DNA of 64,000 bases from Margaritifera margaritifera (taxonomy: Eukaryota; Mollusca; Bivalvia; Unionida; Margaritiferidae). How positions within the stretch are numbered: the first letter of the stretch is position 1; the number at the start of each line of letters is the position of its first letter. Below the pieces are notes generated by a model. It had not been told where the DNA came from and made no database searches. It saw only the letters and a program-made list of their open reading frames with translations. A program made the position numbers and the translations under genes. Shown piece by piece: positions 48,195-63,855 of this stretch. The stretch spans positions 4,866,501 through 4,930,500 of the forward strand of contig JAQPZY010001664.1 in the NCBI GenBank assembly GCA_029931535.1, read 5' to 3'.

Positions 48195-48395
48195 TTTAAA
48201 GAGATGGTCTTCACAGTGACATGTCAATAAAGGTGCTGAGTCTTCACAGTGACATGTTTATACAAGTGTTGAGTCTTTACCATGTCAATACAAGTGCTGA
48301 GTCTTCACAGTGACATGTCAATACAAGTGCAGTCTTCACAGTGACATGTCAATACAAGTGCAGAGTCTTCACAGTGACATGTCAATACAAGTACT
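48195..48395. repeat. Tandem ~34-base minisatellite, about six copies
   Basis: Unit 'GTCTTCACAGTGACATGTCA' + 'ATACAAGTGC(TGA)'. Confidence 0.9.
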
Positions 48396-48707
48396 GAAAT
48401 AACTGTTTTTGTCATGTGTTTTTGTAAATGGTGTTCTAAACATTATGGTAGCTGTCTGTACAAGATTTGAACATTTACACAACTTAATTTTTCATCAACA
48501 AATGTTGGAGCTGAGATACTCCAATATTAATTTGATGTTAATATAAAAACGTTTTTTGTTAATTTAAGGTCACCTCATATGAACACATAACACAAGTACT
48601 TGAAAATCTAGCTGAAACAGTCTACTTCTGCATACAAATATCATACTCCAGGTCTGATTGAATTGAATCATAAAATTTTCAACACAATAAAAAAATGATC
48701 AGAAGTC

Positions 48708-49604
48708 TCACTGTCCATTCTGAAGCTGAGATTCTATTGCTCGTTGTGCTTTGGATGCTCTGGACCGACCTTGAGGTGTTGTCTCGCCAGCCTCAGCAGC
48801 GAAATACTTCATTTTATCACGAAATGACATTCTATCTGATCCCAATTTCTTTCCTTGATTGGCAATTTTGGCTTCTATCCGAGTACGAGGGTCACGATAT
48901 ACTTCCTGGGCTCCAATGACACTTGGCGTATTTTCCGCTGTTTTATACTGCACATCATTCATATTGTTCTTTATTGGCGATTGAGGAATGTTACTGTGAT
49001 TAGCTAAGGAATTGTTTCCAGACTGGTCATAGTTTCTATTTAACCCTATCCCTCCTTGTTGTGAAGAACTATAAGGGGGATAGGTTGGGCTTCGTGGTTC
49101 GCTTTCTCTAGTTTGTACTTCTGTATTAAAAGACACTGATTTCTTTGCAGGAATATTTTCAATGCTGCCTCGACCACTTGTTGCACTATTCAGACTTCTA
49201 AATTTTGAGTCTGTCTGAGCTTCAGGTCTTGTATTTGATGTTGAAAGTGACCGCTGGTTAGCAACACTGTACGATGACCCCCTCTCAGGTGGAGGAGGTG
49301 CATACGAGTTCAGGGCTGAGGAGTTAGGCATGTATCGTGGGTCAAGGATGGACACTGGAGCAGGTTGTGGTGGTAGATTTGCATACTGGTAATTATATTG
49401 ACTATTCTGATTTTGGGCAGACATGGCTTCCAATCGTTTTCTTTCCTCATTGACCCGAATTTCTCTCTGCTGTTCCCGCCGTTCTCTCTCCTGTTTTTCA
49501 AGTTGCTGTCTGGCATATTCTTCTTCTTGACGCCGAATCTCTTCACGAGCTCTGGCTTCTTCTGCTTCCTTTTGTGCTTGAATCTCCTCTAAACGTTTCT
49601 TTTC
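48708..49604 (-). CDS. AFDN: Afadin/canoe-like protein, last coding exon
   Basis: 299 codons, acceptor TTTCTTGCAG at 49605, phase 0 start, TGA stop. It begins with a charged coiled-coil stretch (EKKRLEEIQAQKEAEEARAR), then a long Ser/Pro/Asn-rich low-complexity region, then a conserved end: VIGAQEVYRDPRTRIEAKI, RMSFRDKMKYFAAEAGE and SRASKAQRAIESQLQNG. The end resembles the C-terminus of afadin/canoe, where (L/M)(T/S)F(K/R)(E/D)(K/R)xxxF is followed by KxSRAQxEIE or KASRKLTELE. Afadin links nectins and Rap1 to actin at adherens junctions. The N-terminal RA, FHA, dilute and PDZ domains would lie beyond the right edge of the window. I am fairly but not fully sure of the name, since the coiled coil alone would fit many proteins. 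Confidence 0.78.
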   Translation of the reverse strand, partial: EKKRLEEIQAQKEAEEARAREEIRRQEEEYARQQLEKQERERREQQREIRVNEERKRLEAMSAQNQNSQYNYQYANLPPQPAPVSILDPRYMPNSSALNSYAPPPPERGSSYSVANQRSLSTSNTRPEAQTDSKFRSLNSATSGRGSIENIPAKKSVSFNTEVQTRESEPRSPTYPPYSSSQQGGIGLNRNYDQSGNNSLANHSNIPQSPIKNNMNDVQYKTAENTPSVIGAQEVYRDPRTRIEAKIANQGKKLGSDRMSFRDKMKYFAAEAGETTPQGRSRASKAQRAIESQLQNGQ

Positions 49605-52600
49605 CTGCAAGAAAGTAAAACAATTTTTAAAAAAATTTACAATGAGTTAAGTTCACAGTATTGATGATGAAGCAATCTCCTCCAGCTAAGTGTACATATG
49701 CCCCAGAATCCCGACTACAGGTATCATTTGTTAGAATTTGATCATACATACATTTGAATGGCAATGATTCACTTTATTTCGCTCCTCTTGAAAAAATATT
49801 CATTGAAAGATGATTACATAAACAACCTGAGAAATACACACAAAAATCAATATTTAAAGTACATCAATATTTGTATATGAGGCCAACAAAAAGGTGTGAT
49901 CCAGTGTAAACTGGGTTGAATGTCGTGCTATAATGTCACAATGAAAGCACCGCATATGGGAAAAAATTTGAACAACTCTTTGTACTGGTAACGATTAGAC
50001 CCATTGCACACTTTTCTTGACCCAATTTAGTGCCAGTCTCTCACTGTAAATGTCCCTAGTTGTCAATAATTTTCATCTGGAAGTTATTTGATGACAATTA
50101 AGATGTAGATTACTCAACAATCAGGATTGAACAGACTTTGGTAAAACTACTTTAGTATTCAATTTTAGAAGAACAATTAATATTTTATTTGAAATCAGTA
50201 AAGGTGTCTACATGGCTAGGTTGATGTACACTTTAAAAGGGTACATTTTTATACTGCAGTGATACCATTAATACAGACTCCATTGACTGGAAAGTGTCTG
50301 TAACCATAGAACAATTTCTTAGAACAGATTTCCACCATTATTCTTTGAAATGATTCATTTATCTGGGCTCCCTGCAAATCCAATAAAAAGTAATGGAAAC
50401 AGAAGTGCCAGGATTAATAGAGTTTCACCATATAAATATTCATATTTTCATGCTGTACAATATAAATAAATATTAAAATTATTATAGTGACATATGCTTG
50501 ACACAGTACATAACCATTAAAAACAATCAGTAAAACATTCATAACATAACATGAACCTATAAGTAACTTAAAACATATATATGTCATACATGTGATTCTA
50601 CTGGCAGTAGGCTAAAAATACTGTTTTAAAGGCCATCTACAGCACATACCGTTTAGTAGTTAAAATCTACCGCTTTTGAAAATTGAAAGAATTTAAGCAA
50701 AAAAAATTATCACCCCCCCCCCCCACGCCCCCCCAAACCAAACACAATATGTTTACAAGTTCTATCAACACATTAGAGAAACCAGTGAGAACCAGTCTAC
50801 TGAGGGCCGGAAATGCTCCACCATTACAATGACTGGTGCGATGATGAGTAGCAGAGCAATAGAATTAGAATTGTTAAAGAACAGCTTATATGTGTACACA
50901 GCAAGCTGCTAACTGATTACCTTATTATTGTATTTTGAGGACTTTAGGCCAAATGTGGGATTTTTTTTGAGGTGTTATAAGTAATAAAAGGATAAAAGGT
51001 GGTCCATGATGTCTTCTGAGCCTTTGATGAAAATTTGCCGACCCTTGGCAGAGGGGAGATAAAACAAACTGTGACCGACCATAAAAAATTATTTTGGCTG
51101 ACACACTAGAGCAAGCATTTTAATTTTTTACTTGTTTAATTGTTGTTGTATTGTTCAAGACGTTTTAAAAGGATAACTCTTACATTTTTTTTCTCAATCT
51201 GAAATGTGCTTTCTCCCAATTCTAAAAAAATAACTGGCTATGAAATATTACAAGTTCAACAATGCTTGGATATCAGAGTTTAAGTGTGTACAGGTGAGAA
51301 GCAAAGGTCCTGAGATTGCATTGTGTTTTGAAGGTATGCATCTTTTGTATTTCATAAACTATAAATGCTATTGGATTTTATAAAAGAAAAATCTTTTGCA
51401 GTGAACTATCAGATAAACAACTCTTCCTTTTAATTATTCAACCGTATATTGACTCGTAATAAGTAATTATTATTGTAACATTTTCCATCAGAATCCAAAT
51501 ATGATTCATGTTCAAACTTGCTGTTTTATAGTATGAAGAGAATACATATTATGGCACAAAAAAGCACTTGTTTTGTTTTCCATCCACTTGAAATGTAAAA
51601 ATTTATGCTGATAAAAAATCTACTGGTTTAGAGGCCAATCTACTGATCAAAATTTGTAAATCTACTGGTTTGAAATCCTGGTTCTGTCACATGTATTATA
51701 CATGTAAATTTTCAAAAATGCATTGCAGAAACAACAAAGATGTATGAATATCACTACATATCTCAATAATATATGTTTCTTCTGATGAAAGAATTCATAA
51801 ACCTTTTATTTTTTGTGAAAATGATAATTATAATTTTTGTTCTATAGTTATCAATAATCTCCATTCCAAATCCATGAACAGACAGACAGACATTCAAATG
51901 AAGTTTACTCTTGTGCCATGGTTTGGAATTCCCTCCCTCCCATCAAATGTAACAAAATCTGCACTAATGGAATTCCACTATGCCAAAAGATCTTCACTGT
52001 TAGGATGATATTTGCTCTTTAATAATTTCTGCATATATGTGTATGCATGTATTTGTGTTTGTGTGTATATGTTTTCATATGTATGTATGTGTGTGTGTTG
52101 ATCATATATTTGTATATTCTGCAAATTCCTTTATGTTGAAATTAATATAATTGTTGAACTATTTTGTTCTATTAGTATTCACTAATTGGTTAGCAGAATG
52201 GCTAAGGGGAGAAGAGTTGTATAACAAAATGATCTACCCATCAGAAATAAAGAAACATTATTAATTTTTATTATTATAAATTGTAACAACTGTCGTTTGT
52301 TTCTGCATTACGTGTTGCAAAATGAACTCGGATAATATTACCAACATAAGCCAGTAGCTTAAAATAATTATGAACATAAATCTATCTAACATTGGCAATT
52401 ATACAATACAAATATTTTCTTTCAAGGGAGGCCATCTCTCTTCAAAAGCCAACTTTTCATTCATGGGAGGCCCATATAAAATCAGGACCTTTAAAATTAG
52501 CTTGTGAGACTAAAAGAATCTTACCCAGATGCGTAGGCAGGATAGATAAATGTATTCTCAAACAGTATTAAATTTTGGTCAAGGACAAGTCTTTTTATAC

Positions 52601-52932
52601 CTGTCAAAACACACAAGTAAGAGGCTTTTAACTTGTCCACTATATGCATTGTTTTTTTTTACCTGGTGTAAGATGTGGGAATATTCTTTTCAATGAAGAA
52701 GAAATGATATGTCTGTATTTTCTTCTCTCTTAAAAAGTAACAAACGAACATCATATTAATGTAATGTACATGTGAACTCCTCTTAAACAAGAGGATCGAA
52801 TTAAAGACTAGTAAGGGAAATAATGCTTACAAGTAACCAAACTGGTTACTATGAAATTCATAAACCCAGCATATGAATCTGAAATTGTTGATTTATTTTC
52901 AAAATTCTCATGCCTCTATATATGACACCTAC
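49605..52932 (-). other. Intron of afadin-like gene
   Basis: 3.3 kb of AT-rich DNA with short homopolymers (poly-C near 50715) and no recognisable repeat family or gene. Confidence 0.6.
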
Positions 52933-53046
52933 CATTTCTTTCCTCTTCTGTAACTCCTCCATTTTTTTCTGGTTCATCTTCTCCTCCTCCTGCATCAGTA
53001 ACCGCTTGTTTTCCTCAAATTGCAGGCGCTGCCTTTCTCGTGCCTC
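52933..53046 (-). CDS. AFDN: Afadin-like protein, coiled-coil exon
   Basis: 114-base, phase 0-0 exon with acceptor TTGTCAG and donor ATG/GTAGGT. It encodes EARERQRLQFEENKRLLMQE and EEKMNQKKMEELQKRKEM, highly charged and helical, continuing directly into EKKRLEEI of the last exon. Confidence 0.8.
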
Positions 53047-53518
53047 CTGACAACACACATAGACAAAGTATTTTAACATTGTTTGAAAATGCCTGAGAAT
53101 CACATACAAAAGTCTCTGATTGTCTAGGAATATATATATATATGTATATATATATAGTACAAAAAGTGTACCTCTTAATTTATTCTATTTTATTAGGTTC
53201 CAAATTGCAACTCAAGTGTCATGAGTTATAACTGAAGCAAGCATATAACTCTGCATTGACATCATTTTGGCCTTATCAACTTTTTAACAAGTTTAATTAA
53301 GCCCAGAGGATGGTTTGGTCATGCTGAGATTCTAAAGAAGACGGTTTCTTCCATTATTCACCCCTTCAAATTCAATTATTATGGTGATGCATGCACAGAG
53401 AGTGTATATATACCAATTTTTGTGGTTTATTTTTAAAAAGTCATGGGAAGGAGTCCTACTCTTTTTACTGAAGGATCAATGCTCATTGGTCTTCCAATTT
53501 TGTGGTTTGTCGCAACCA

Positions 53519-53880
53519 CAAAATCTACTAAATTGGGTATTCCATGACAAATTGTGAATTTACAGTACATTGCTCTCTCATAATAATACTGTCAATCTAC
53601 TACATTGGGTATTCCATGACAAATTGTGAATTTACAGTACATTGCTCTCTCATAATAATACTGTCAATCTACTAAATTGGGTATTCCATGACAAATTGTG
53701 AATTTACAGTACATTGCTCTCTCATAATAATACTGTCAATACTAAATTGGGTATTCCATGACAAATTGTGAATTTACAGTATATTGCTCTCTCATAATAA
53801 TACTGTCAATACTAAATTGGGTATTCCATGACAAATTGTGAATTTACAGTACATTGCTCTCTCATAATAATACTGTCAAT
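53519..53880. repeat. Five tandem ~72-base units in intron
   Basis: Unit contains 'AAATTGGGTATTCCATGACA', 'AATTGTGAATTTACAGTACA' and 'TTGCTCTCTCATAATAATAC'. Confidence 0.95.
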
Positions 53881-53929
53881 GGAAACCATGGAGTAGACTG
53901 CCTTATAGAAAGCCACCTTATACTGAAGT

Positions 53930-54500
53930 ATATATTACAGTACTCCCTCATTATAATGCCATCAATGGGAGCCTGGGTGGAGCACCTTATAATGAAGTAC
54001 ACCATACGGTACTCCCTCATTATAATGCTGTAAATGGGAGCCAGAGTGGAGCACTTTATAATGAAGTACACCATACAGTACTCTCTCATTATAATGCTGT
54101 AAATGGGAGCCAGAGTGGAGCACTTTATAATGAAGTACACCATACAGTAATCTCTCATTATAATGCTGTCAATGGAAGCCACAGTAGAGCACCTTATAAT
54201 GAGCCACAGTAGATCACCTTATAATGAAGTACATCATTCTGTACTCCCTCATTATAATGCTATAAATTGGAGCCAGAGTAGACTGGCTTACACAAACATT
54301 ATAATGAAGTACATGATACAGTATTCCCTTATTATAATGCTGTCATGAGACTGCATAATAATGAAGTACATGATACAGTATTCCCTTGTTATAATGCTGT
54401 CGTGAGACTGCCTAATAATGAAGTACATGATACAGTATTCCCTTGTTATAATGCTGTCATGAGACTGTCTTATAATGAAGTACATGATACATATAATTTT
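53930..54500. repeat. Degenerate ~60-70-base tandem array in intron
   Basis: About eight units with 'ACTCCCTCATTATAATGCTG' and 'TATAATGAAGTACA(C/T)(C/G)AT'. Minus-strand frames here (53862-54539) are periodic and not genes. Confidence 0.9.
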
Positions 54501-55641
54501 ACTACTGAATAATGAAATCAGATCGATGACTACATCCACCTCATGAAAGGAATCATGTTATATTGAAAGGGCCTTATAGTCAGTTAGTGCTGTATTAACA
54601 TCATTTGTTCCAACCTGGTCCAGGTTTCACTAAAATGCTCAAAGTTTTTCCTCCAACTGAGATTTTAAATTATCTTGCTTATGATATTTCAGACAATATA
54701 AATGTTTTTGGTAGAGAGAGAGATAGTGGAAATTATGCAAATTTACTTTCAGTTATAAATTTCAACATATAGAAACCTTTAAATGCTTGAAAATACAGGA
54801 ATTTGTTGAATTTGATGAAATCCTCAAATTTTCCTCAGAGATCTGGCAAGACATCTTTATGGAAAATTCAAGATTTTATGAAGATAGTTTAATCCCTGAT
54901 GACTGCTAAATATTGTGTGAGAAAATCAGTTACTAACCAAGCAGTAAGAAAGATATTCAAAAATTTCAATTTGAGGAAGAAAATTTGAGTTGTTTAGTAA
55001 AACCGAGGTGAGATTTTTTAATCAGCTCTGAAACAAACTAGACCTTTCTAAACTGTCTAGATCTTTTCTTGACATTGAGTTCACCTGAAAAAGGGTTGAC
55101 TGCAAAGTGTGAAACCTTCCTATAGAAGGTGTAAACAAGCATTTCTCATAACTCTAGTGTCTTGCCTGCATATGCACATGGATATATACCCCCTGTATCT
55201 GACTAGCAATATGTAAGGCCTTCCTATACCTAACAGGTGTAAACAAGAATTTCCCTGAACTCTAACATCTTGTCTGTATTTGCATGTTGATGTATTCCCC
55301 TGTATCTGACTTGAAAAAAGTTTTAACACAAAACTTGAAAAATTGTTGATGCTGCTGCTTGCAGAAAGTGATGCTTATGTCTGACCAAGCTAAAGCTGGT
55401 TAGACATAAATAAGCCATAAGCATGATTGCATCACATCAATAAATACTGCCCAGTGATATTACAACTATCTGACCATGCTAAAGCTGGTTAGACGTAAAT
55501 AAGCCATAAGCATGACTGCATCACAGCAAGAAATACTGCCCAATGATATTACAACTGTTTTTGTACACTACACCAAGGGAGGTAAACCTCTGTGCTACAA
55601 AAATACGTTACAACGATAAGAAAATCTCAATATGGCACTAC
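54501..55641 (-). other. Intron sequence with two short duplications
   Basis: Holds a two-copy ~100-base repeat around 55115-55320 ('CTGTATCTGACT' ends) and a two-copy ~89-base repeat at 55380-55560 ('CTAAAGCTGGTTAGAC', 'AAATAAGCCATAAGCATGA'). No gene. Confidence 0.7.
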
Positions 55642-55751
55642 CTTTTGTTGGAGAAATACTGTATTTAGGCGATAATAGTCTTGTATCATAACGATCTGAG
55701 GATGGTAATGGTGGTTTAATGTAGAGTTTTACTGGTGATGAATTGGTAAAG
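55642..55751 (-). CDS. Candidate additional exon of afadin-like gene
   Basis: 110 bases between acceptor CATTTTACCAG and donor AAAAG/GTAGTG. Only one frame is open: FTNSSPVKLYIKPPLPSSDR, then YDTRLLSPKYSISPTK. The Ser/Pro-rich composition suits this kind of protein. However, it enters with one base and leaves with one, so it cannot sit alone between the phase-0 exons at 61954 and 52933. It would need a partner exon that I did not find. It may be alternative, or chance. Confidence 0.33.
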
Positions 55752-55969
55752 CTGGTAAAATGGATATTTAAAACAGTGAAAACCACTATTACTCCCTCAA
55801 AATCCCCATTAATTCAAGACTGTTGTCCTCATTTTATCTCATTTTACAAAAAATGAAAATGTCAGAAATTTTATTCTCCAAGTTACTGGGAGGGCTGCTG
55901 GTTCCTAGCAATGTTTAGGCCTTGTCCTCCAAATATGGAGTTCAGGGCATACCTTTTTGTCATCATGTG

Positions 55970-58919
<2,950 letters not shown>

Positions 58920-58923
58920 TTAA

Positions 58924-60474
58924 CCCTTTTCATACTGAAGCCCATTCAGACAGGCAGTTGTATAGAACTGTAAATTTTTCAGTCAGTGGTTTATGCAGCA
59001 TGAGAGAATGCAGTGACGTTGGTCAATCTGGCTTTACAGGACAATTTTTTGAAATTTTTTTTCAATGTTGTATACCATTTTAAAAAGCATAAAATTTTCC
59101 TTAAGGTCATATATTTCTTGACTGAAAATTTTCAGACGTAAAACTGCAGTTGAAAGTAAAGTTATGTAAACAAAAATAAATGCTTTACATTTTTTTGTAA
59201 TAACTTACTTTAAATGCAATTTTCCTATCTGCAATATTCATTTTACCTCCTCTATGTAATTGTATGAAATGGGAGGAATTTTATACCATTTAAGAAGGTG
59301 ACAAAATAGTAAAAATCCATCAAGAATATCTAAAGTTATTACAATTTTATTAAATTTACTCGCATGAGAATTGGAGAACAAAAAACAGAATAATCCTTAC
59401 TGGTAAGTCGACAAAGCTTTTCATTTTGGTTCAGTGTTTTTATTCCACAATAAATTTTAATGTAATCATATAAGAGTTATATTGGATGTATTTTAGTCCA
59501 TTTCCAGGGATGCAGGAAATTTTCATAATATTATGCACACACTCAACATCGGTATATGTGCAAACTTTATGAGAAGTGAAGTTCTCAAAATGTCCAGTTA
59601 GCTTGAAAAGCATCCACATCTTCATCATGGTCAATATCCGAGTCAAAAATACCAATTAACTATTTATCATCAGCTCAGTTCATTCGATGCAACCAAGATA
59701 ACGATCCCCACTGCCTAAAATATAAATTTCCACCCACAAAATTGTCTAAATTTTCATCAAAATCGTTATCAACATCACGACCGCTTCAGTACTGTCCGCC
59801 ATTTTGAATTACACACGTTAAAATTCATTTTTGAAATCAAATTTTCTACTAACCAGTTTTCATCATCTCCGTTCATTTCGTCGAAGTAAAGCTCACGATA
59901 TGCACTGCTTAAAACATAAAGTTTCCCCACAAAATTGTCTATATTTTCATCAAAATCGGCATCCACATCACTGCCGTAAATTGCTGTTTCAGCGCTGTCC
60001 GCCATGTTGATCTCCACACATTAAAAGTCGTGTTTGAAAACAAATTTTCAAATAACCAGTTATCATCAGCGCCCTTCATTTTGAAGAAGTAAAGACAGCG
60101 ATCCCCACTGGCTAGAATGTCAATTTTCCACGTGAAATTGTCTTTATTTTCAACTAATTCAGCAAGCACATAACTCTCTTAAATTCCCTCTTCAGAATAT
60201 CACTGCCATATTTTATCTCGGCAAGTTAAAACTCGATTTTGAAATCAAATTTTTACCAGTTTTGGGGTCTTTTAAACACAATCTGGCAATGCAATGTGTA
60301 CCTTCTACCTTTATTTCCTTCTTTTCAAAAGGGTACACATAAACTGATGACGTTTTATACAGTTAAACACGTGTCTGCAAATGTTGGTAAAGAAATGTAG
60401 TGAACATACGACCGGAGTCGTATCCCGCTGGCAAAGGTAAAGTACGACTGGAGTCGTATCCCGCTGTCAAAGGG
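58924..60474 (-). mobile_element. piggyBac-like remnant with TTAA borders
   Basis: Flanked by TTAA at 58920-58923 and 60475-60478, with ends CCCTTTT... and ...AAAGGG. The high-coordinate end has two subterminal copies of ACTGGAGTCGTATCCCGCT-type sequence. Minus-strand frames near that end encode acidic modules (DVDADFDENIDNF, ELYFDEMNGDDENWLVE) like the acidic N-termini of piggyBac transposases. No DDD catalytic domain was found, so this would be an internally deleted copy. The terminal repeats match only over about six bases, hence moderate confidence. Confidence 0.5.
59640..60170 (-). repeat. Three diverged ~210-base protein-like modules
   Basis: On the minus strand the block 'DNF(V/T)(G/W)K...L(Y/D)FD(E)M(N/K)G(D/A)D(E)NWL(V/F)ENL' recurs three times (about 60160-60000, 60000-59815, 59815-59650), in shifting frames with stops. 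The DNA is tandemly duplicated too ('CAAAATTGTCTA.ATTTTCAT'). Confidence 0.65.
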
Positions 60475-60478
60475 TTAA

Positions 60479-61953
60479 GAGAATACATATCATTAGGGCC
60501 TTCTAAATAGTGACTTCCAAGTCGATGTTGGTGCTAGAAACTGTCAAAGTTGCCATAGGTAATCAGAAGTTTCTGATACAAGATTTTTCAATTAAAAGAA
60601 AAAATTTGGCAACTGAAATATTTAAGTTTTCTTCAGTTGTCTACCAATATTCAAGTTTTCTTCAGTTGTTTCTGTACAAAATTACTGATGGCCAACAGTG
60701 AAATGTTTTATCAAGACTGAATTAGAGACAAAAGGGTCTCAATGTTTGAAGGAAAATGTATGTATGTACAAGCATTTAATGGCACCTCAGGTGCCAAATA
60801 AAAGTAAAGTTCTAAAAATGTAAGAATGAAGAATTGCACAAAAGCTTCAGGAAGATAAACTCTTCCAAATAAATGTAAACATGAAGTACAACAGATAGAA
60901 TGTAACAGGTTAAGATGTTAAAATTCTGTGAAAATGTATACAAAAAAAAGGCAACAATTATAAAATCCTTAAAATATATGGCCAAAACTTGCTATATAAA
61001 CCACATTCCCTCAAAAAGTTTAAGATTTTCTCGGGGGAACATCATCATAAAGTTCGTTAATCAAATTCACACGAACAAACTTCTGCCTCACAGGATAGAG
61101 GTTGATACACTTGACCAGAACGTGTTCCATTGTTGGAGGACACCAGGAGGGTATGTACTCAAGTCAAGGTTCACCAATCATGTGAACAATTCATTTAATT
61201 AATGAATTATTAATGAACATCATTAATTACTAGTTTGGATAGAATAATGATTTAGAGAAAAAGGGCAATATTATATAAAACACTGGTAGATAATGGAAGA
61301 AGACTAAATATACTGAAAACAAAATCTGGAATGGAGAATTACATATTGCATGTCTCATCAGTTATTGTTCTTTTGGTTTACTGTCTGATAGAACTTTTAC
61401 TGTAATAATGCAAGTATCCACAGAAAAGATGGTAGTACAGTGCAACTGACAAATTTAGGATGGCAAACCACCAAAGCAAATGGGACTGTCTCTCTTTTTC
61501 TACCACTAATAGCGCCTCAAGTATTTTCAAGTATTTAATTCTTTGTCTTTTTTGAAATTGTGTATGTCTCCCAGATTAGAAGGACATGAAGGCACAGTTT
61601 TGGGCTTCTAGGTGCAAGTATTGTGTCACACAAAGAATCACGACTTCACAATGGCTTTGAAGTTTTGACAGTTTATGGTGGATTTTACTAATTTTACTAA
61701 TGCCTCTAATTTTGATGCTTTACCACTCAGAGAGTTACGTCTGCCGAGGTATAAGCTATTGTCTTGAGATTCAGAGTAGATACCAAAGACCAGGAAGAGT
61801 GAATCAAATTAATATTAGTAAATATTACAATCAGAGTTCATTGAACAGTGTATAATTAGCTTGCTGTATTACCTGAATGAGAAATTGTGGAAAGTAATTT
61901 ATCATCACCTCTAACTATTCAATATTTAGTGTAGATTGTGCAGATAAAGTTAC
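60479..61953 (-). other. Intron sequence
   Basis: Gene-free. 61070-61150 resembles 42236-42330, a short dispersed repeat. Nothing else was recognised. Confidence 0.5.
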
Positions 61954-62068
61954 CCTCTGTTTTCTCAGATATTCTTCATTTTCTTTCTGTTGTCTTTCCT
62001 GGCGTTTCTGTAATCTCACCTTCTGCTCCTCTCTTTCTTTTTCAAACATATCAATTCTTCTTTCCAAC
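61954..62068 (-). CDS. AFDN: Afadin-like protein, coiled-coil exon
   Basis: 115-base exon with acceptor TTCTTTCAG and donor AGG/GTAACT. After one base that completes a split Arg codon it encodes LERRIDMFEKEREEQKVRLQ and KRQERQQKENEEYLRKQR, a continuous charged helix. It enters with one base, matching the two-base overhang of 63734-63855, and leaves at phase 0. Confidence 0.8.
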
Positions 62069-63733
62069 CTGAAAGAATTAGATGATGAATACCATTGCAA
62101 CTTCTGTGTCAATTTGAAACTTATAAAGAAATGACACAAGATCAGCTAGATGTACCTGAGTAAACACAAAGTGTAATACTTGTTGCAATAATAATCAATG
62201 TCTATAATATTTTGCTCCTGTATAACTTTTACACAAATGTGACGAGCACAGATCCAGATCTGCCATCACATAACACACCAGAAGATCTGGATAGAAGCTT
62301 TCTTTTTCTTCCTACAAATGATTTCAAGCAAAATAGTATAGACCTTGCTTTACAAGTAAAATATATAATGACAGATGTGGGTCTATGCTGTTTGCATTTG
62401 GTTGCATGTCATATATTTATAAGTACAGTATGTGATACACGTGCCTTTACAGTATGTGATACACGTGCCAGTATAGTATGTCATACATGTGCACAAACAG
62501 TATGTTATGTGTGTACAGGTACAGTATATCATACATGTACAGGTACAGTGTATCATACATGTACAGGTACAGTTTATCATACATGTACAGGTACAGTGTA
62601 TCATACATGTACAGCTAGTGTCATACATGTGCATGTACAGTATGTCATACATGTGTACATACAGTATATTATGTGTGTGCAGGTACAGTATATCATATAT
62701 GTACAGGTACAGCATGTCATACATGTGCAGGTATAGTACACTACAACCAAGATACTAAGAACAGTATATTTTAAGTTACAATGGATCTGCACACCTAGCT
62801 AGCATACTGGTTATTATGAGGTACCTGAAGGTGTTTCAACAGCTTGCAAATAAGGGAAACTTTTAATGTAATATCATCATTATCATCATAAGCATTCAAC
62901 AGAATGCTGTGTCTCACCTGCAATGATGTACCACGATGCACGTTACATGACTGTCATAAATTCGTAAACACAATGTTACATTTTCACTGCCATATTTTGT
63001 TGCATATGTCTTGCCATCTGTTGGTACAGGAATGACAAAACCACCAAATTAACACGTCCTGTCGGATTTTGGAAATGGTATGAATTGGGAGGTGATCCCG
63101 GATTCCCTTGAATAAATTTGCTGTAATAAAAAGCCGATTATTGAGACACTGGGAAATGATTTTGTATAGAAAAGTGATTATTCAAATGATCCGTATTTAA
63201 TCAAATGGAGATAGAAGTTTAGATGACATGGTGGAAGTTCATACAAGCCAGTAAATCAGATACTCCGTGTGTGGATAATAAACAGTCTACTGTATCCCTT
63301 TCCTTGAATTTAGTCATTATTATGAACAGGTCCAATTTGGTTGGGGTGGAGGTGGGGGTGGAGAGGGTGGGAGGAGAGAGGTTTTACATTACAGCTGAAC
63401 TTGTTATACTGATCACTTCTATATAGCAACTACTGTATTGACAAGTCCAACTGCAAACAACATGGATCCTGATCTGCCATTGCATAATGTGCCAGCATAT
63501 CAGGGTCTATGTTGCTTGTTCTACAGATTACTCCTAACAAACTGCATAGACCCAGATCTGTTAGCTCATTAAGCAAAGGCTGATCTGGATCTGTGCAGTT
63601 TGAAGTTGCTCTCAACTTATAAGCAAGTATATACAGTACTTGTGCATAAAAGCCAGGCAGACTAGGTCTCATTATAAATGTCACATGATCATAAATGGTT
63701 TTGACAAGTTTCACTGTAAAATGTATGTGTTAC
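62069..63733 (-). other. Intron with short repeats
   Basis: Contains the 62425-62740 minisatellite and two related patches ('CAGATC(C)AGATCTGCCAT' near 62250 and 'GGATCCTGATCTGCCATTGC' near 63465) of a dispersed repeat. No gene. Confidence 0.6.
62425..62740. repeat. ~26-base minisatellite
   Basis: About eleven units of the type 'ACAGTATATCATACATGTAC' + 'AGGT'. The open frames on both strands (62212-62758, 62383-62792) are periodic and not genes. Confidence 0.93.
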
Positions 63734-63855
63734 CTGTGTGTCCTTTCTTTCTCCCGCTCCAGTTCCTGATAGAGGTGTTTCTCCTCCAACTCGTTCATTC
63801 GGAGTCGTGCCTTCACCAGGTCCTCTTGAAGGCTTTGCAAACTCCTATCTCGGGT
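63734..63855 (-). CDS. AFDN: Afadin-like protein, coiled-coil exon
   Basis: 122-base exon with acceptor TTTTTTCAG and donor CACAG/GTAACA. It encodes TRDRSLQSLQEDLVKARLRM, then NELEEKHLYQELERERKERT, ending with two bases (AG) that join the next exon. The start is phase 0. It is the most upstream exon in the window; the rest of the gene lies beyond 64000. Confidence 0.8.

Noticed and set aside
53862..54539. Minus-strand frames within the afadin-like gene intron
   Set aside because: Periodic, derived from the 60-70-base tandem array.
62212..62792. Open frames rich in Cys, Thr, Tyr and His on both strands
   Set aside because: Periodic products of a 26-base minisatellite in an intron.
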